From the NCBI GenBank assembly GCA_023935145.1, contig CM043699.1, forward strand, positions 140,908,036 to 140,972,035: a stretch of 64,000 nt of DNA, given 5' to 3'. Below are positions 1 to 12,100 of this stretch, in pieces (within the stretch, counting starts at the first letter, position 1; the number at the start of each line of letters is the position of its first letter). Below the pieces are notes generated by a model. That model ran no database searches. It was not told the origin of the DNA and saw nothing but the letters and a program-made list of their open reading frames with translations. The stretch is from Bretschneidera sinensis (taxonomy: Eukaryota > Streptophyta > Magnoliopsida > Brassicales > Akaniaceae). The translations under genes and the position numbers were made by a program.

Positions 1-2090
1 GAGATAGTTACACAAAACCTAAGGAGGTTTTTGTAATTTCTATTCTTATTACATACAAGGTGAACGCACAAGATTATCCCTTCCTAATACATGGGTCTCT
101 TCATGCATTATTAGTGGGGAGATTTTTCTGTGAAACACCGGCAGAGTATTTTTTAAAAATCTCTGTAACGAGTTAGGGACGATAAAAATTTATGATCCAA
201 CTTGAGTGGAAGTGTTAAGGAGTCATGTACAAACAAGGGGAAATTTAGTGCATTCCTAGTCTCTTGCCGGTAACATAGAAATTTTCTAACAGAAATTGGT
301 AGGGAAAAAAATGTTTATACTTATCAGCATAGCTTTAGATGAGGAAGCGATGATTAGTGTTAACATTTATGTTTAGTGTTTAGACAAATATTAGGGTTTA
401 GACTGTGAGAGAGAGATAAGAAATAGAGAGATCGTAAGCAGTAAACTGGTTGGTTACTAATTCTAAGGTTACTAGTCATATATATAGAACTTGATCTTAT
501 AAAATTACATCAATACCCTTAAACCCTAATACTCTTAACACTCTAACAATATCTCTCATGTTGGAGCATACTCCAACTTGTTACAATAATACCTATTCAA
601 TTTGTTACAAATAAATTCAAACCCAAATAACAACAAAACTCGTAACAATTCGGAGCAGCTATGCTCAAGACGACACCTAATGATAATGGATCAACACAAT
701 CCATGAATAAGATCCAGAGACACGGGTCAAACAAGACCCTCAACTTAGGGGTCAACAAAACAACAAAACAGACATGAACGAGCTGCTTCACATGGACTGA
801 ATCTACGAAACGAGTTGGATTAGGTCGTCTTAAACAAACACATGGGCAAATCTAACTTAGATCTAGGTCGCGTCAACACAGAAACAAAACTCAAAATCTT
901 TCTTTTCTTCTTCAAGCAACATTACCCCACACATTTCGTTGTGCATTCGCATACCGAATCACTAAAATTGGCAATTCAAATTTTTCTTAAGATTTTTTTC
1001 TAAAAATTTGAAGGAAAAAAAAGATTCCTAGATACAATAAAGGAAATAAGATAATGCTCATACTTTATTTTTAAATTTACGTTTTCTAATATTATAGTTA
1101 TTAACTTTACTATTTTGTCAAAACTCTAATATCTTCTACACTATTATTATGCACACATTTCTATTTAAGTTGTACTCATAAATATAACTAATATCCTAAT
1201 TTTATACAAGTACTTATACATAATATAAACCATTTAAGTTTACCCCTAACGTACCGTGCATGAGGTGGATAACGTACCACGTTCCCGTACCCATACCGCG
1301 AACCAGGGCATACCGAATTAATGGTAACTATGATCCAAGCTTACATGAGCTTGTCTCATTTAACAATTTTCAAAGGCAATTAAGCAATACAACAAGTATA
1401 AGCTTATAAAGTAGCTCAGAACAGAGCTCAAGGAATTCCCAAGCAGCTTAATTTGTTTACCAACCTCAAATAGTATTGAAAATACTAACAATTTTACTGA
1501 AGCCATCAGATATTCATGGCCATTCTCAAAATGATGTAACACACAATAATCTCAATCAAATTTCAAAAACTATAAATCACCACAACCAGGTTGAATAAGA
1601 TTATACTCTATTTGTTCAATACTTGAAGTTCAAGTTGAATAAGTTCAGAAGCAACAAGCAAGCACTACTCAAGCTGTTTGCTAGCCGCTTTGTTTCATTT
1701 ACCAGGCTCGAATTGTACTGAAATGCTTATTGTTCTACTTAAACCATTGGTTTTTGCCGTTAAAATTTTATCATTTCTGCATAAGCAAAGTATAACTGGA
1801 ACCAATCAGTTCCAAAATAACATGACTTATAACCACGAGTAGGTTACATATTAAATTTTAAGCAAAATTCAATTTGCTGCATAAATGAGCCCATAGTCAC
1901 TAATTCATTTTCCAGTTTTTCTTCTTTTTCTGTAGAATTCTACTGACAAATGAAGTTCCCCAGATACCCAAATCACACCAAAGCCTATAAATCAACATAA
2001 TCTCAAATTTCATGTAAATGAAATCAAACTATAAGGGAAAAAGATTAAAATTATACACAATTATACATATACACGGAGACCTTGAAGAGA
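1..2090. other. AT-rich noncoding region
   Basis: I see no convincing gene here. Only ORFs of about 60 codons without recognisable domains occur. The stretch at about 380-600 has GA-rich and TATATATA-containing sequence that resembles a decayed LTR or promoter, but no matching partner is visible in the window. Confidence 0.5.
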
Positions 2091-2094
2091 TTAC

Positions 2095-2480
2095 CTGATA
2101 GTAAAAACACGAGAGAAAGTACCTTTCTCTCTCTTTCTATTTCACGAAAGAAGAAGAAGGTGACGGTGATGATGATAGTGTCTGTGTCGATCTGAGACTG
2201 AGAAATTTTCACACGCGAGGGGGTAAGCGAGTGGACAAAGCCTTCTTACCACCAAAACTTACCTGTTTAGGGTTTCGCTGGATAATCAATTCTAATCCGA
2301 CTCTCTCTCTGTCCCTTTTGTTCTTCACTCGCGTCGAACTCCACCTCACACGCGTCGCGCGTTTAACACTTATGTCTTCCCGTAATTTCACTATGTGTGA
2401 ATCGCGGGTCCACATGAAAGTTTTTTGGCCGTCATCCACGTCTGAACCAAACGTTGACACCATGTTTGCTTAGGACTCTT
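2095..2480 (-). promoter_or_regulatory. possible leader exon and promoter of a leftward gene
   Basis: Read on the minus strand, a CT/GA-rich leader with TTC-rich runs (about 2110-2200) ends in a plausible splice donor, GAGAAAG|GTACTTT, near 2118. This looks like the 5' untranslated exon of a plant gene whose body would lie off the left edge. The open frames over 2209-2473 on both strands match nothing I recognise. No coding exon is identified in the window, so this is a weak inference. Confidence 0.25.
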
Positions 2481-2689
2481 TCTTTTTTTGTTTTTTTTTA
2501 AAAGACAATGTTGCGGTTGTATAAATGATTTTTTTCTGTTGGCAGGACATCAAATATACAAATACAGAAAATCTTTAGAGAACTGATCCAATCGCCTGGT
2601 TCCGCGGTGACAATTATGCCGGAACTGAATCTGAGTAATTAGGTTTGTTTGAAAGGTTCAATTCCAAAAATTTAGTTTGAAATTTGATT

Positions 2690-3090
2690 AAATTGAATTC
2701 GAATTATGATTTTGATTCAAATAGTTTATGGATTCAAGCTTGAATTTTATTAAACTCGATTTGTTAAACTCGCAAAATATATTGATTTAATTAATAAAAT
2801 AAATAAATAAATATTATATTTATTTAGAGTATATTATAAAAATATATATTTTATTTCAAAATATCAAATATTAAATTTATTTATTTTATTTTAAAAAACA
2901 TATATATTTATTATTTTATTTTGAAAAGTTTGGTTAGAGTTCGAGTTCGAATTATCTGGTAAACTGAGCTCAAGCCTAAATTCTATCTTACGAGTCGAGC
3001 TCGAGTTCAATTTTCTCAACTCGAACTCAACTGGAAACTCAACTCAAATAAGATTCCACTCAACTCAGGTTTGGTTCTGCTCGAATCCAG
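2690..3090. repeat. dispersed TCGAGCTCGA-type repeat, copy 1
   Basis: This AT-rich segment is filled with short degenerate palindromes of the TCGAGCTCGA / TTCGAGTTCGAA kind, for example around 2937-3015. The same sequence texture recurs at 5190-5620 and 43360-43500. Repeats of this look are common in dicot genomes and are probably decayed DNA-transposon or MITE ends. No clear terminal repeats or target duplication could be fixed by eye. Confidence 0.6.
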
Positions 3091-3099
3091 TCTTAACGA

Positions 3100-5185
3100 C
3101 GATCACCGACACGATGTTACATGTTTATTTATTGTGTTAAAAATTAATACAAAATTATTACTCTATATTTAACATAATTACTGGTGAAACTTTTCCAATT
3201 CTATGATAGTTATAGAAAATTTGATCCCATGAATCAACACTCAAATCTTCTCAACGCTTATAACTACTTGAACCATTGTCCATAATGAGCATAAAGTGCC
3301 TTTAGAATTATATTGTTTTTTATTGATAGTAAATATACTTTTGAGTCAATTGCACTGCATTCTCATGTGTTATACTAACTATCTAAATGTAGGCATCATA
3401 CAAATTGACATCCGCCTAACTAAAATGCCTTTTTTGTTAATGGATGCTATTGTCAATGGCTGCAACATTGAGTTTAAAATGTACATATACGTAGGTGTAA
3501 TGTCATAATAACAAATGACATGTAATTATTTCATAATTTATCTATAAAAACGATATTTTTTATTACATTTTTTATCCATAATTAACTTATTGGTTATCAT
3601 CTCAAATTTAAATATGTGAGGTATTTTGAAGTTTTGGAGTCAAATCTTCAAACTCAAGATTCTCTTAAGTTAGGGTATAGACATATAGTAAATTAAGACT
3701 TTGTTATCTTATCATAGGCGCAAATTTAAGTGAATTGTGTAAATTATACCCTACATATTGAGTAAACTTTACTCACCATAACGTCTGTGTTTGGTATACT
3801 AGGTACGATAAGATAAGACCTATTTATTTTTATAGCTTTTATCTTACCCCGTGTTTGAAAACATAAATTTGGACGCTTAGGGTAAGGCATGTCCTACTCA
3901 TGATAAGTAAACCTTATTCACTGAGGGGTGGATGAAAAGATTTACTCACCCATGATATTGCAAAGAGACATGTGAATCACTTTTGTGTCATGCGAAATGA
4001 CAATAATGTTCATAGATCTAAGTTGAAATCTCAAAAAACCTTGATATAAATATTAAATGTTTAAAATAATATAAAGTAAACAATTGTGAAAATATAAAGA
4101 ACTATAAATAAATCATATTATAATAAAAATTTATTAATCTTGAAATATATATTTTTAGCTTAAACGTATCATTAAATTCACATTATTAAACATATTACTA
4201 TATAAATATATTAATAAATATAACATAAAATATTACACAACTATAAATCAATAAAATCAAGTCATTGCTTTTTTTTAAAAATTAATAAAAAAATTCAATT
4301 AAATCAAATCAATCCATTAGTTGATATTTTTATTATTATTAAATTAGATTTAACGAGATTTGATTTAATTTGATTATTTTTTATAAATTCTAAAAAATAA
4401 ACATCGATTTTAAATTCACTCAAATAAACCCTATATCTTACAAAGCAATATTACCTTACCCAATCCAAAATTGTCAAATAAAGTCTTTATGGGGTATGGT
4501 GAGTTAGATTCGCTACGTTAACAAATTAAGCATCAAAATCATGTCAACAAAAGTACCAAATTTGTTATTGTCATCTCGTGTCATGGGTCATTATACAAAT
4601 TATCAACGTGATACCAAAACAATTTTCTCAATAAAAGAATTGGAATCGAGATATAATCGAATGAATTAAATTGTGAATTTTTTTTTTGTATTTAAAAATT
4701 ATTGTTGGCTAAATTAAAAATATACGATTCATGTGAAGGATAAATTAAAATAAATCATCGTTGACCACATTTAGGGGTCTCCATTATTTCATGATAACTA
4801 AATTAATTGAACTTGAATTATCGATTTTAATATTTTGACTAGATTAATTCAGTATTGTTGGTATGTTAAAACATAATGTCTTAGTTATTTTAATTTGATA
4901 TTCGTTATTAAATAATTATTTATCGAAATTCCAAATTAGACAATACTAATAGCTCAATTGGACCAATTTAATGTCCATGGACCGGATCAAAGACTGAATT
5001 AAGTGCCCAATAAGAAAGCCTATGTTAATGTCTAATATAGAATAATCATTCCAAAGTAGATGGAAGGTTTTTTTTTTGTTATTTAAAAAAAAAAATGCAA
5101 AATAAGGGAGATTCTTAACTCAATCGAATGCAAAAATATCATTTTGTATTAGGATGAAAATTTGATTGATAATTTTTGAAAACTT
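3100..5185. other. AT-rich intergenic region
   Basis: Very AT-rich with only short chance ORFs. About 3780-4500 carries MITE-like wording, with repeated ACCTTA/TAAGGT and GTGTTTG motifs, but I could not delimit an element. No gene is seen. Confidence 0.5.
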
Positions 5186-5189
5186 TAAG

Positions 5190-5620
5190 GGTAGGAGTAG
5201 ACTCTAGTCAAGTCGAGCCCGAATACTAAGGTATCCGAGCTCGGCTCGACCTAAAATTAACAGGCTCGAGTTCGAGTTTGAGTTCGAATCGAGCTTAAAA
5301 ATTGGGTTTAAGCTCAAGTTCGATAAATTTTTCAAAGGTTCGAGCTCAATAACAAACAAGTTTATTCGAACTCGAGTCTTGGATTGTCCATTCGAACTCG
5401 AGCTCAAGCTTAGACTATAATTTTAATAAATAAAAATATCAATATTAATATATATTGGCTCAAGCTCGATAATAATTTATCGAACTATTTGAGCGTATTT
5501 CAAATCGAATTTTAAGGTATTTCGAGTTCGCCTAAATAAGCTAATCGAACTTAATTTTTAGAGTCGAGCTCGATCAAACCGAACTTTGATCGAGCTCGAA
5601 CTTAAATAGTTTGATAAAAA
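5190..5620. repeat. dispersed TCGAGCTCGA-type repeat, copy 2
   Basis: Same family as 2690-3090. Many GAGCTCGA, TCGAACTCGAG and CGAGTTCGAGTTTGAG motifs lie in both orientations. The chance minus-strand ORF at 5204-5407 is made of this repeat and should not be annotated as a gene. Confidence 0.65.
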
Positions 5621-6039
5621 CTCAGTTGAAATTCTTCTTTATTCATTAGTAATATTAATTAAATATGTATAGATGTTACTAATAAATATTTTTAAAATTA
5701 ATAATCAAGTTTTTTTCTTATTACAAAAATAAATTTTACGTCACAAAAATTTCTCGCAGAAATATTTCCTATAAAAATCACTCGGACTCGAAATGATCGT
5801 ACCAACACCTGACCCGACCAATAGGATTGCCGCCTCCTACTAATAGCCAATAGAAGACACAGCACACACTTTACAGCCATTTTCTTCCCGGTAAAGTCTA
5901 TTACTGTCTGTCAACGCTTTTATATCTGGTCATTTGCGTCTTTTCTGCTATAGATTCCCACTTTTTTTTTTTTTCACCTTTTCTTAATTTCTTTTTACTC
6001 ATTACTAAATTTTAATTATTCTTTTCGGTATACATTTCC

Positions 6040-6197
6040 ACTTTTTACAAGGGAAACTCTAGTTCTAAAATCTTTCCATTTTCTTTTTCTGTACCTTCTC
6101 TCTTATTCCCTCTCTCTAGTCTCTAGTCTCTAGTCTCTAGGTAGGTGTGAGTGTTAGGGTTTTTGCTTGGGTTTTGGGGGCCTGAAATCGGGCAGCT
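6040..6197 (+). promoter_or_regulatory. 5' leader of the S-acyltransferase gene with TCTCTAG tandem repeat
   Basis: Pyrimidine-rich leader immediately before the ATG at 6198. It contains about four tandem copies of the heptamer TCTCTAG (about 6113-6140). Pyrimidine-rich leaders of this kind are usual in plant genes. I see no unambiguous TATA box at a fixed spacing, so the transcription start is not placed. Confidence 0.5.
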
Positions 6198-9100
6198 ATG
6201 GTGAGGAAACATGGTTGGCAACTACCTGCTCACACCTTTCAGGTATGCACATTTTTTTTTTCTTTAGAGAATTTTAGTTCGTTTCTTTAATATCAGTCTT
6301 TGTTTTCTTCTAAAATCTTGAATAGAGTTTGTTGTTATACTGGAAAATATGTGTTTCTCTCAGTAATGCTGAAAATTGTTTTGTATCCACGTTTTTGCAT
6401 TTAGGTTTTCATTTGTTGTCCCTTCAGTGTTTAATTTATGTGTATTGCCCCCATTTTCCCTGCCAAAATGGTGTCTAAAATTGTACTAGCAGATAGTTTT
6501 GGCTTTGTGTAGCATTACTGTTTTTATCAACTAAAAAAAGTTTTTCCAATGTTGCATTTGGCTTGCTGACGGAAATATAGGAAAAGAAGGAAAACAAGAA
6601 TGTAGAGTATACTGTATGAATCATCTTTTCCTTTTCTTATTCCCCCTTTTCCACTTAAGGTTTTATTTGTTGGGTGTGTAGCGCTCAATAAATGCTTCTG
6701 GTCCATCGTTGTTTCTGCTCTCAGTGTGATACTTCACTTTTAGAACAATAGTGAATGCATGATTTTGTTATGGGTTCTCCTAGTTCTTTGATTAATTTCG
6801 ATTTATGAGAAGGAAGGAAGGAAAAATAAAAGAAATATAAATTTAAAAAGGAATATTTATAAAAAAAAAATGCTCTTATTGATAAAAGCCTCACTAGTGA
6901 GATTCCAGATTTTCGTCGGAAGGCAATTTGGCTTGTTCGGGCTCCCTTGAAAGTTTGTTTTTTTTTATTTGGGAGACCTCTTGGGATAGAATTCTTACTA
7001 TCAACAATCTTCAAAGAGGGGGAAGATAATGGTCAATAGATACTATATGTGCAAAGTGAAGGCTGAATCTGTTTTTCACCTTTTGGTGGAATGCTCTTTT
7101 GCTATAAGTTTGTGGGAAATGGCTTATAGAATTGTTGGAGTCTCTTGGGTGATGGTGAAGTCTGTGAGAGATGAAATTGAGGCTTGGAGTGGTGTTAGAG
7201 CTTCCAAGGTCAAAAAGGCTTTAGTTCTAATTCCTCACTCAAGTTGGTGGATTGTGCAGAGAGAAAGGAATCGCAGGGCATTCGATGGTTTTGAAAGTTA
7301 AATTGTAAATATACTTACAAAAAAAAATCTTATAAAAAATGAAAGTTCAATTGTAAATATAAAAGAAAGTTGATTCAACACTCTTAATTTTGGGTTAGAG
7401 AAAATTAATTTGTAAATAATGATGATCTTTTAGATTTTTTAGATTTCCTTCGTTGTAATTAACCTTTGGATTTTGGTGCATTTTAATAAAAAAATTTGCC
7501 TATCAAAAAATAAAATTTATAAAAAAATAAAATTAAAGAAATAATTGAAGTTTTGTTCTATTTGAGTGCAGGATCCTTCTCTTAAGATGAATAAATATGC
7601 TGGATCTTTTACTTCTAGCTTCTGGTTAGGCTTCTAGTCCAACTTTGGGGGACAAGACCTCAATCATCATAGGAACTTCCTAGTTGCCACTGTTTCTTTT
7701 TTTCGTTTTCATATAATTAAGCTGGCTATATAAACAAGTTCAAGTTTGGACAGGGACTTCTATTCATCCTTATTTTTTCATGGGTTGGAACACTATGTTC
7801 TGATTTGGGCCATTTTAATTGCTACCTTTAAAATTTTTGGGCAGACAAGTGAAAGTTTGTTGATTGAAAGATGTTGCTTACCATGCTTTGCTCTAGTCTG
7901 ACTTATATTTTTAACAATTACTTCAACCAAAATGTGGGATAAGTATGTGTTTTAAGTTTTTATATGCACCTTTCCTTTTAGAAGGATAAGGGCATCGTGG
8001 GCATGCATTTGTTATAATTGAAGCTGGAAATAGTTGAAATACGAGAAGGAATATTTCTTATGCAGAATAAAACTTGGTGGCACCAAATATCTTTTGTTTG
8101 TATTTGATTTCATGGTTGACTGCGTACATATAAAATAATTTGTAAGTTTGTTGCAGTCACTTGTTAACGGCATTCATGAAGGTGGCTCTATTACTTGTCA
8201 ACTCATGTACTGTTTTTTTATGGTTGCATGTATGTTAAATTTTCTGAATATTGCTCCTTAACTTGGATAGGTTGTTGCAATTACTGTATTCTGCTTGTTA
8301 GTGGTCGCTTTCTATGCTTTCTTTGCCCCTTTCGTTGGAGGCTGCATCTGGGAGTATGCTTTGATTGGTGCTTACTCTCCAGTGGTATGTAATTTGATTC
8401 CCATGTATGAAAGCTGTAAAAATTGAAATTGCATGTTTGTCTTATTTTTAAGCATTTTCTTAATGGAGAATAGGTTCTCATATCATGCTTTTAAAGATAT
8501 CCAACAAATTTTTTTTGATGAATGTAAAGGTATCCAACAATTTGGTGTTTTCAGCTCAAATTGCACCATTATTAATCTCTAGGGTTAATAACACTTTTAA
8601 TCCCTAGTCTCATGAAAGTTTCTGAACAGCCATTTTTTTTTTTTGAAATTTGTAAAAACCTCTACGAGGTTAGTGAAACTTACACTTACCTCCTTGTATT
8701 TCAAAATACACTTATCTCCTTTGATTCTGTTTGACAAAATGAAATTTGTGTATAAGTCCACAAATTCTTAATGGTTGACTAACTCATTGACGGAAGAAGT
8801 ATCAACTATAAAAGACTTGTTGGGAACCCACAAATTTTAAACAGTTAGACAACAGCTCAAGTACATATCAAGCCAGATCTCAATCATAAAATGGAAAAAT
8901 AGGAGTCAAATGGCATTGCACAACATACGTGAGAGTTGAGACATGCCTAAATTCAAGTTAAAATGATATACCATTCAAAAAACTTTTGTGAAACTTGACA
9001 GTTTAATATGCACGTGCACCATTGATTATCCATCATATTATTTTGCCAGAAAAAATAAATATATTGGTTTCCTGCTAGTGTAAACAAATGTGGCCTTTAT

Positions 9101-12100
9101 GTCTGGTGTTGTTCTCACTTATGTCATGGGATCACAGGCACTCCTTGTTTTTATTCTCTATGTTCGATGTACTGCAATTAATCCTGCAGATCCTGGCATA
9201 ATGTCTAAATTTGATGGGGTCACAAATAGACCTGATGCAAAACATGCCTTATCAGCGAAGGAACTACCTAGAAAATTTGATGAAATTGGCAGTGGGGTTC
9301 ATTCTTCCCCATCATCAGTTTCCAGAGGTTCCATAACAGCAGCAAACTCTAGTAGGAAAGGCTCCATAGGAGATCTTGGGAGAGTGGATACTGTAGCCAG
9401 AAGATCCTGTTATAACTCTGGGGGAATCTTCTGTGCATTGTTTGTTCATGAAGATTGCCGCAAGCAGGAAGGGGCAGCTGAGCAACAGGGAAGTGCGGAA
9501 GATGCTTTGTTCTGTACATTGTGTAACGCTGAGGTATGTACACTATAGTGACTATTTAGTACATATTTCAATGGCCATGTTTGGATTTAGCTTTAAGTGG
9601 TAGTTAAATCCAAAAGCAAGGTATAGTATATTAAGTTATTCTTCACTCCTAATGTTTACACATGAATCGTATCCTTCACAGTTAGACGTACCAGCACATC
9701 TCATTACATGATTGCTAATTTGACCTGCTACAATCAGTGCTTCACCTGTTTTTTGTATGCCATCCCTTCCTTCTAGAAGCACATCTTACATACACAGAAA
9801 CACACCTCTACAATACAACCTCCATAGTTGCACTATGAACTTACACCACATTGCCATTGCTTCTGTTCGGTCCAACAATCTTGCAACCTACATATGAATT
9901 CCAAGTGATGAAGGTTGGAACTTACTACTCCCTCTATCTTGGATTGATTATCACCTTCCAAATTTCCCAAAGCTTAACACAAACTTTGTCTTCCCTTTAA
10001 TACCCGTCAATAACTTTATAATGTGGACCATATATCTTAAATTAAATTTGAGCGGAAACATTTGACTTTTTGGCACAACCATTGGCTGCAAGAGGAAAAC
10101 ACTGTTCTAGAAAGAAATTCAAACAAAAGAAATCTTTCACTATAATTTCTTCTCTCACTTATTTTTCTCTCAAACTTATTTTCTTTTCGCTCCCATCGTT
10201 GACAAACATGACATTTTGCAATTTCATGGTCTTGCTCCAATTTTATTTTGAAAGTCTTGGTCATGTTTCTCAATTGATGGATAATTTGAATATGGACAAT
10301 CAAGAGTAAAATATTTGTAGAACCTCATGCCTTTAGTGGGTGAAAGTGGGCTACGCCTAAAGGTGGACCCACATATTCATTAAACTATTCTATTTTGCTT
10401 TGAGTAAAGTGTCCCATATCAAGGGTAATCATGGAAAGTAAATGTTTTTATTTTAAATTTAGAAAGTTGAGAAACATTTTGGGACATTCATTTAAAGAAA
10501 GAGTGACAATTTTTGTGGGACGAAGAGAGCATAAATTAGAAATTTGTTACTGCTCCGTAATATCTTGTATGTATGGAGTCTATGGACAATTTTCAAACAT
10601 GATGTAACCCATGTGCAACTTTTTTAAAACAATAAAGAATTAAGGAGCATTCTAGACACATGGAAACCGATGAAAAGTATTTAAAAATTAATGAATGGCT
10701 GAATTGTAAAAAGCTATTGCATACACTGTTCTGTATGTGAAGGATGCCCTTATTAGCTCTTGTATCTCCTTGTCCAAATCATTGATCATGTGGGATAGTC
10801 CGTTTTGCCGCAATCTTCATGATTGCGAACTTGAGTGTGTGGGGAACCTTTTTGAGGTCTTGTATAAGACAAAGTGTGATTTGAATGGAGGATATGGTTA
10901 GTTGGAAGTTAAACTCAGAAAAGGGGTTTGTGGTTAAATGTTTTTATAAGATTCTTTTAGTTGGTCTACCAATGGAAGGTAACCATAACTTCCCTTGGAA
11001 AGCCATTTGGAAATCTTATGCTCCAAAAACAATTTCTCCCTTTGTCCCACAGCGATTGTCACTCTTTTCTAAAATGGATGTTCCAAAATATTTGTCAATT
11101 TACTATAATTGGAATATAAAGTACACTCTATTTGCCGGATTACCCTTGGTATAGGACACTTCACTAAAAGAATAATAGAATAGTTTAATGAATGTGTACC
11201 CACCTTAACCGTGGTCATCATTACACTAATAAAGGGACTATAAATATTTTACTTTTGATTTGATGGTACAAATTTCAACAGTTATGATCCAGCAATTGAG
11301 AACTCTGACCAAGTAATTATAGAAAATTAATAAGTTAATAGCCAAGCAGAAAGATTAAAAAAAGAGTGATAATGCAAAATAGAAGGCAATTAGGTATGGG
11401 AGGGGAAATAAAAGAATTTGGAGAGAAAAATAAGTGAGGAAAATAGTGGCAGATTTCTGTTGATTTTTTTTAAATGTCTAGTTCAAATTGCATTTCCTTC
11501 TCTCCCTATTCTTTTGCCTCGAATGATTGTGTTGTGTTTTGTTCCTTTTTGCTGCCAAGTAAAAGAAGAAAATTACAGCGGTCGTATTCTCAAAACCCAT
11601 TGTGCCTAAAAGTCAAAAGTTTCCGCCTAAATGCAATTTAAGTCATGACCCACATCATAAAAGTATTGAGGGGTACTAAAGGAAAGACAACTTTAAACTC
11701 TGGAAAATTTGGAAGGTACAATCAATCTGGGATAGAGGGAGTAGCTTTTTTGCATGGGAAGCATCTTGGGAGAAAATTCTCATGATGGACAATCTACAAA
11801 GGGGAGGGAAGGTGCTTGCTAATCAATGCTACATTTGCTAAGGAATGGACGAGTTCGTAACCGTAAATCATCTTTTGTTGGGTTGCTTTTAGGGTAGGCA
11901 TTTATAGGAATGGTCTATTGTGTTGTGGATATCTCTTGGGCGGTGGGAGGCTCCATTTGTAACGAAGTTTGGGCGGTGGAGTGGCATCCGAACTTCTAAG
12001 GAGTTAAAGAGAGCCCATCCTTTGATTCTCCTTTCTATTTTTTGGATCATGTGGTAAGAAAAAAATAGGAGTTGATAGGGTTGAAAGGTCTATGGAGTCC

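Noticed and set aside
7029..7301. 90-codon ORF with [15 protein letters not shown]
   Set aside because: It is the zinc-binding tail of a LINE lying in intron 1 of the S-acyltransferase gene, with frameshifts upstream, and not a separate gene.
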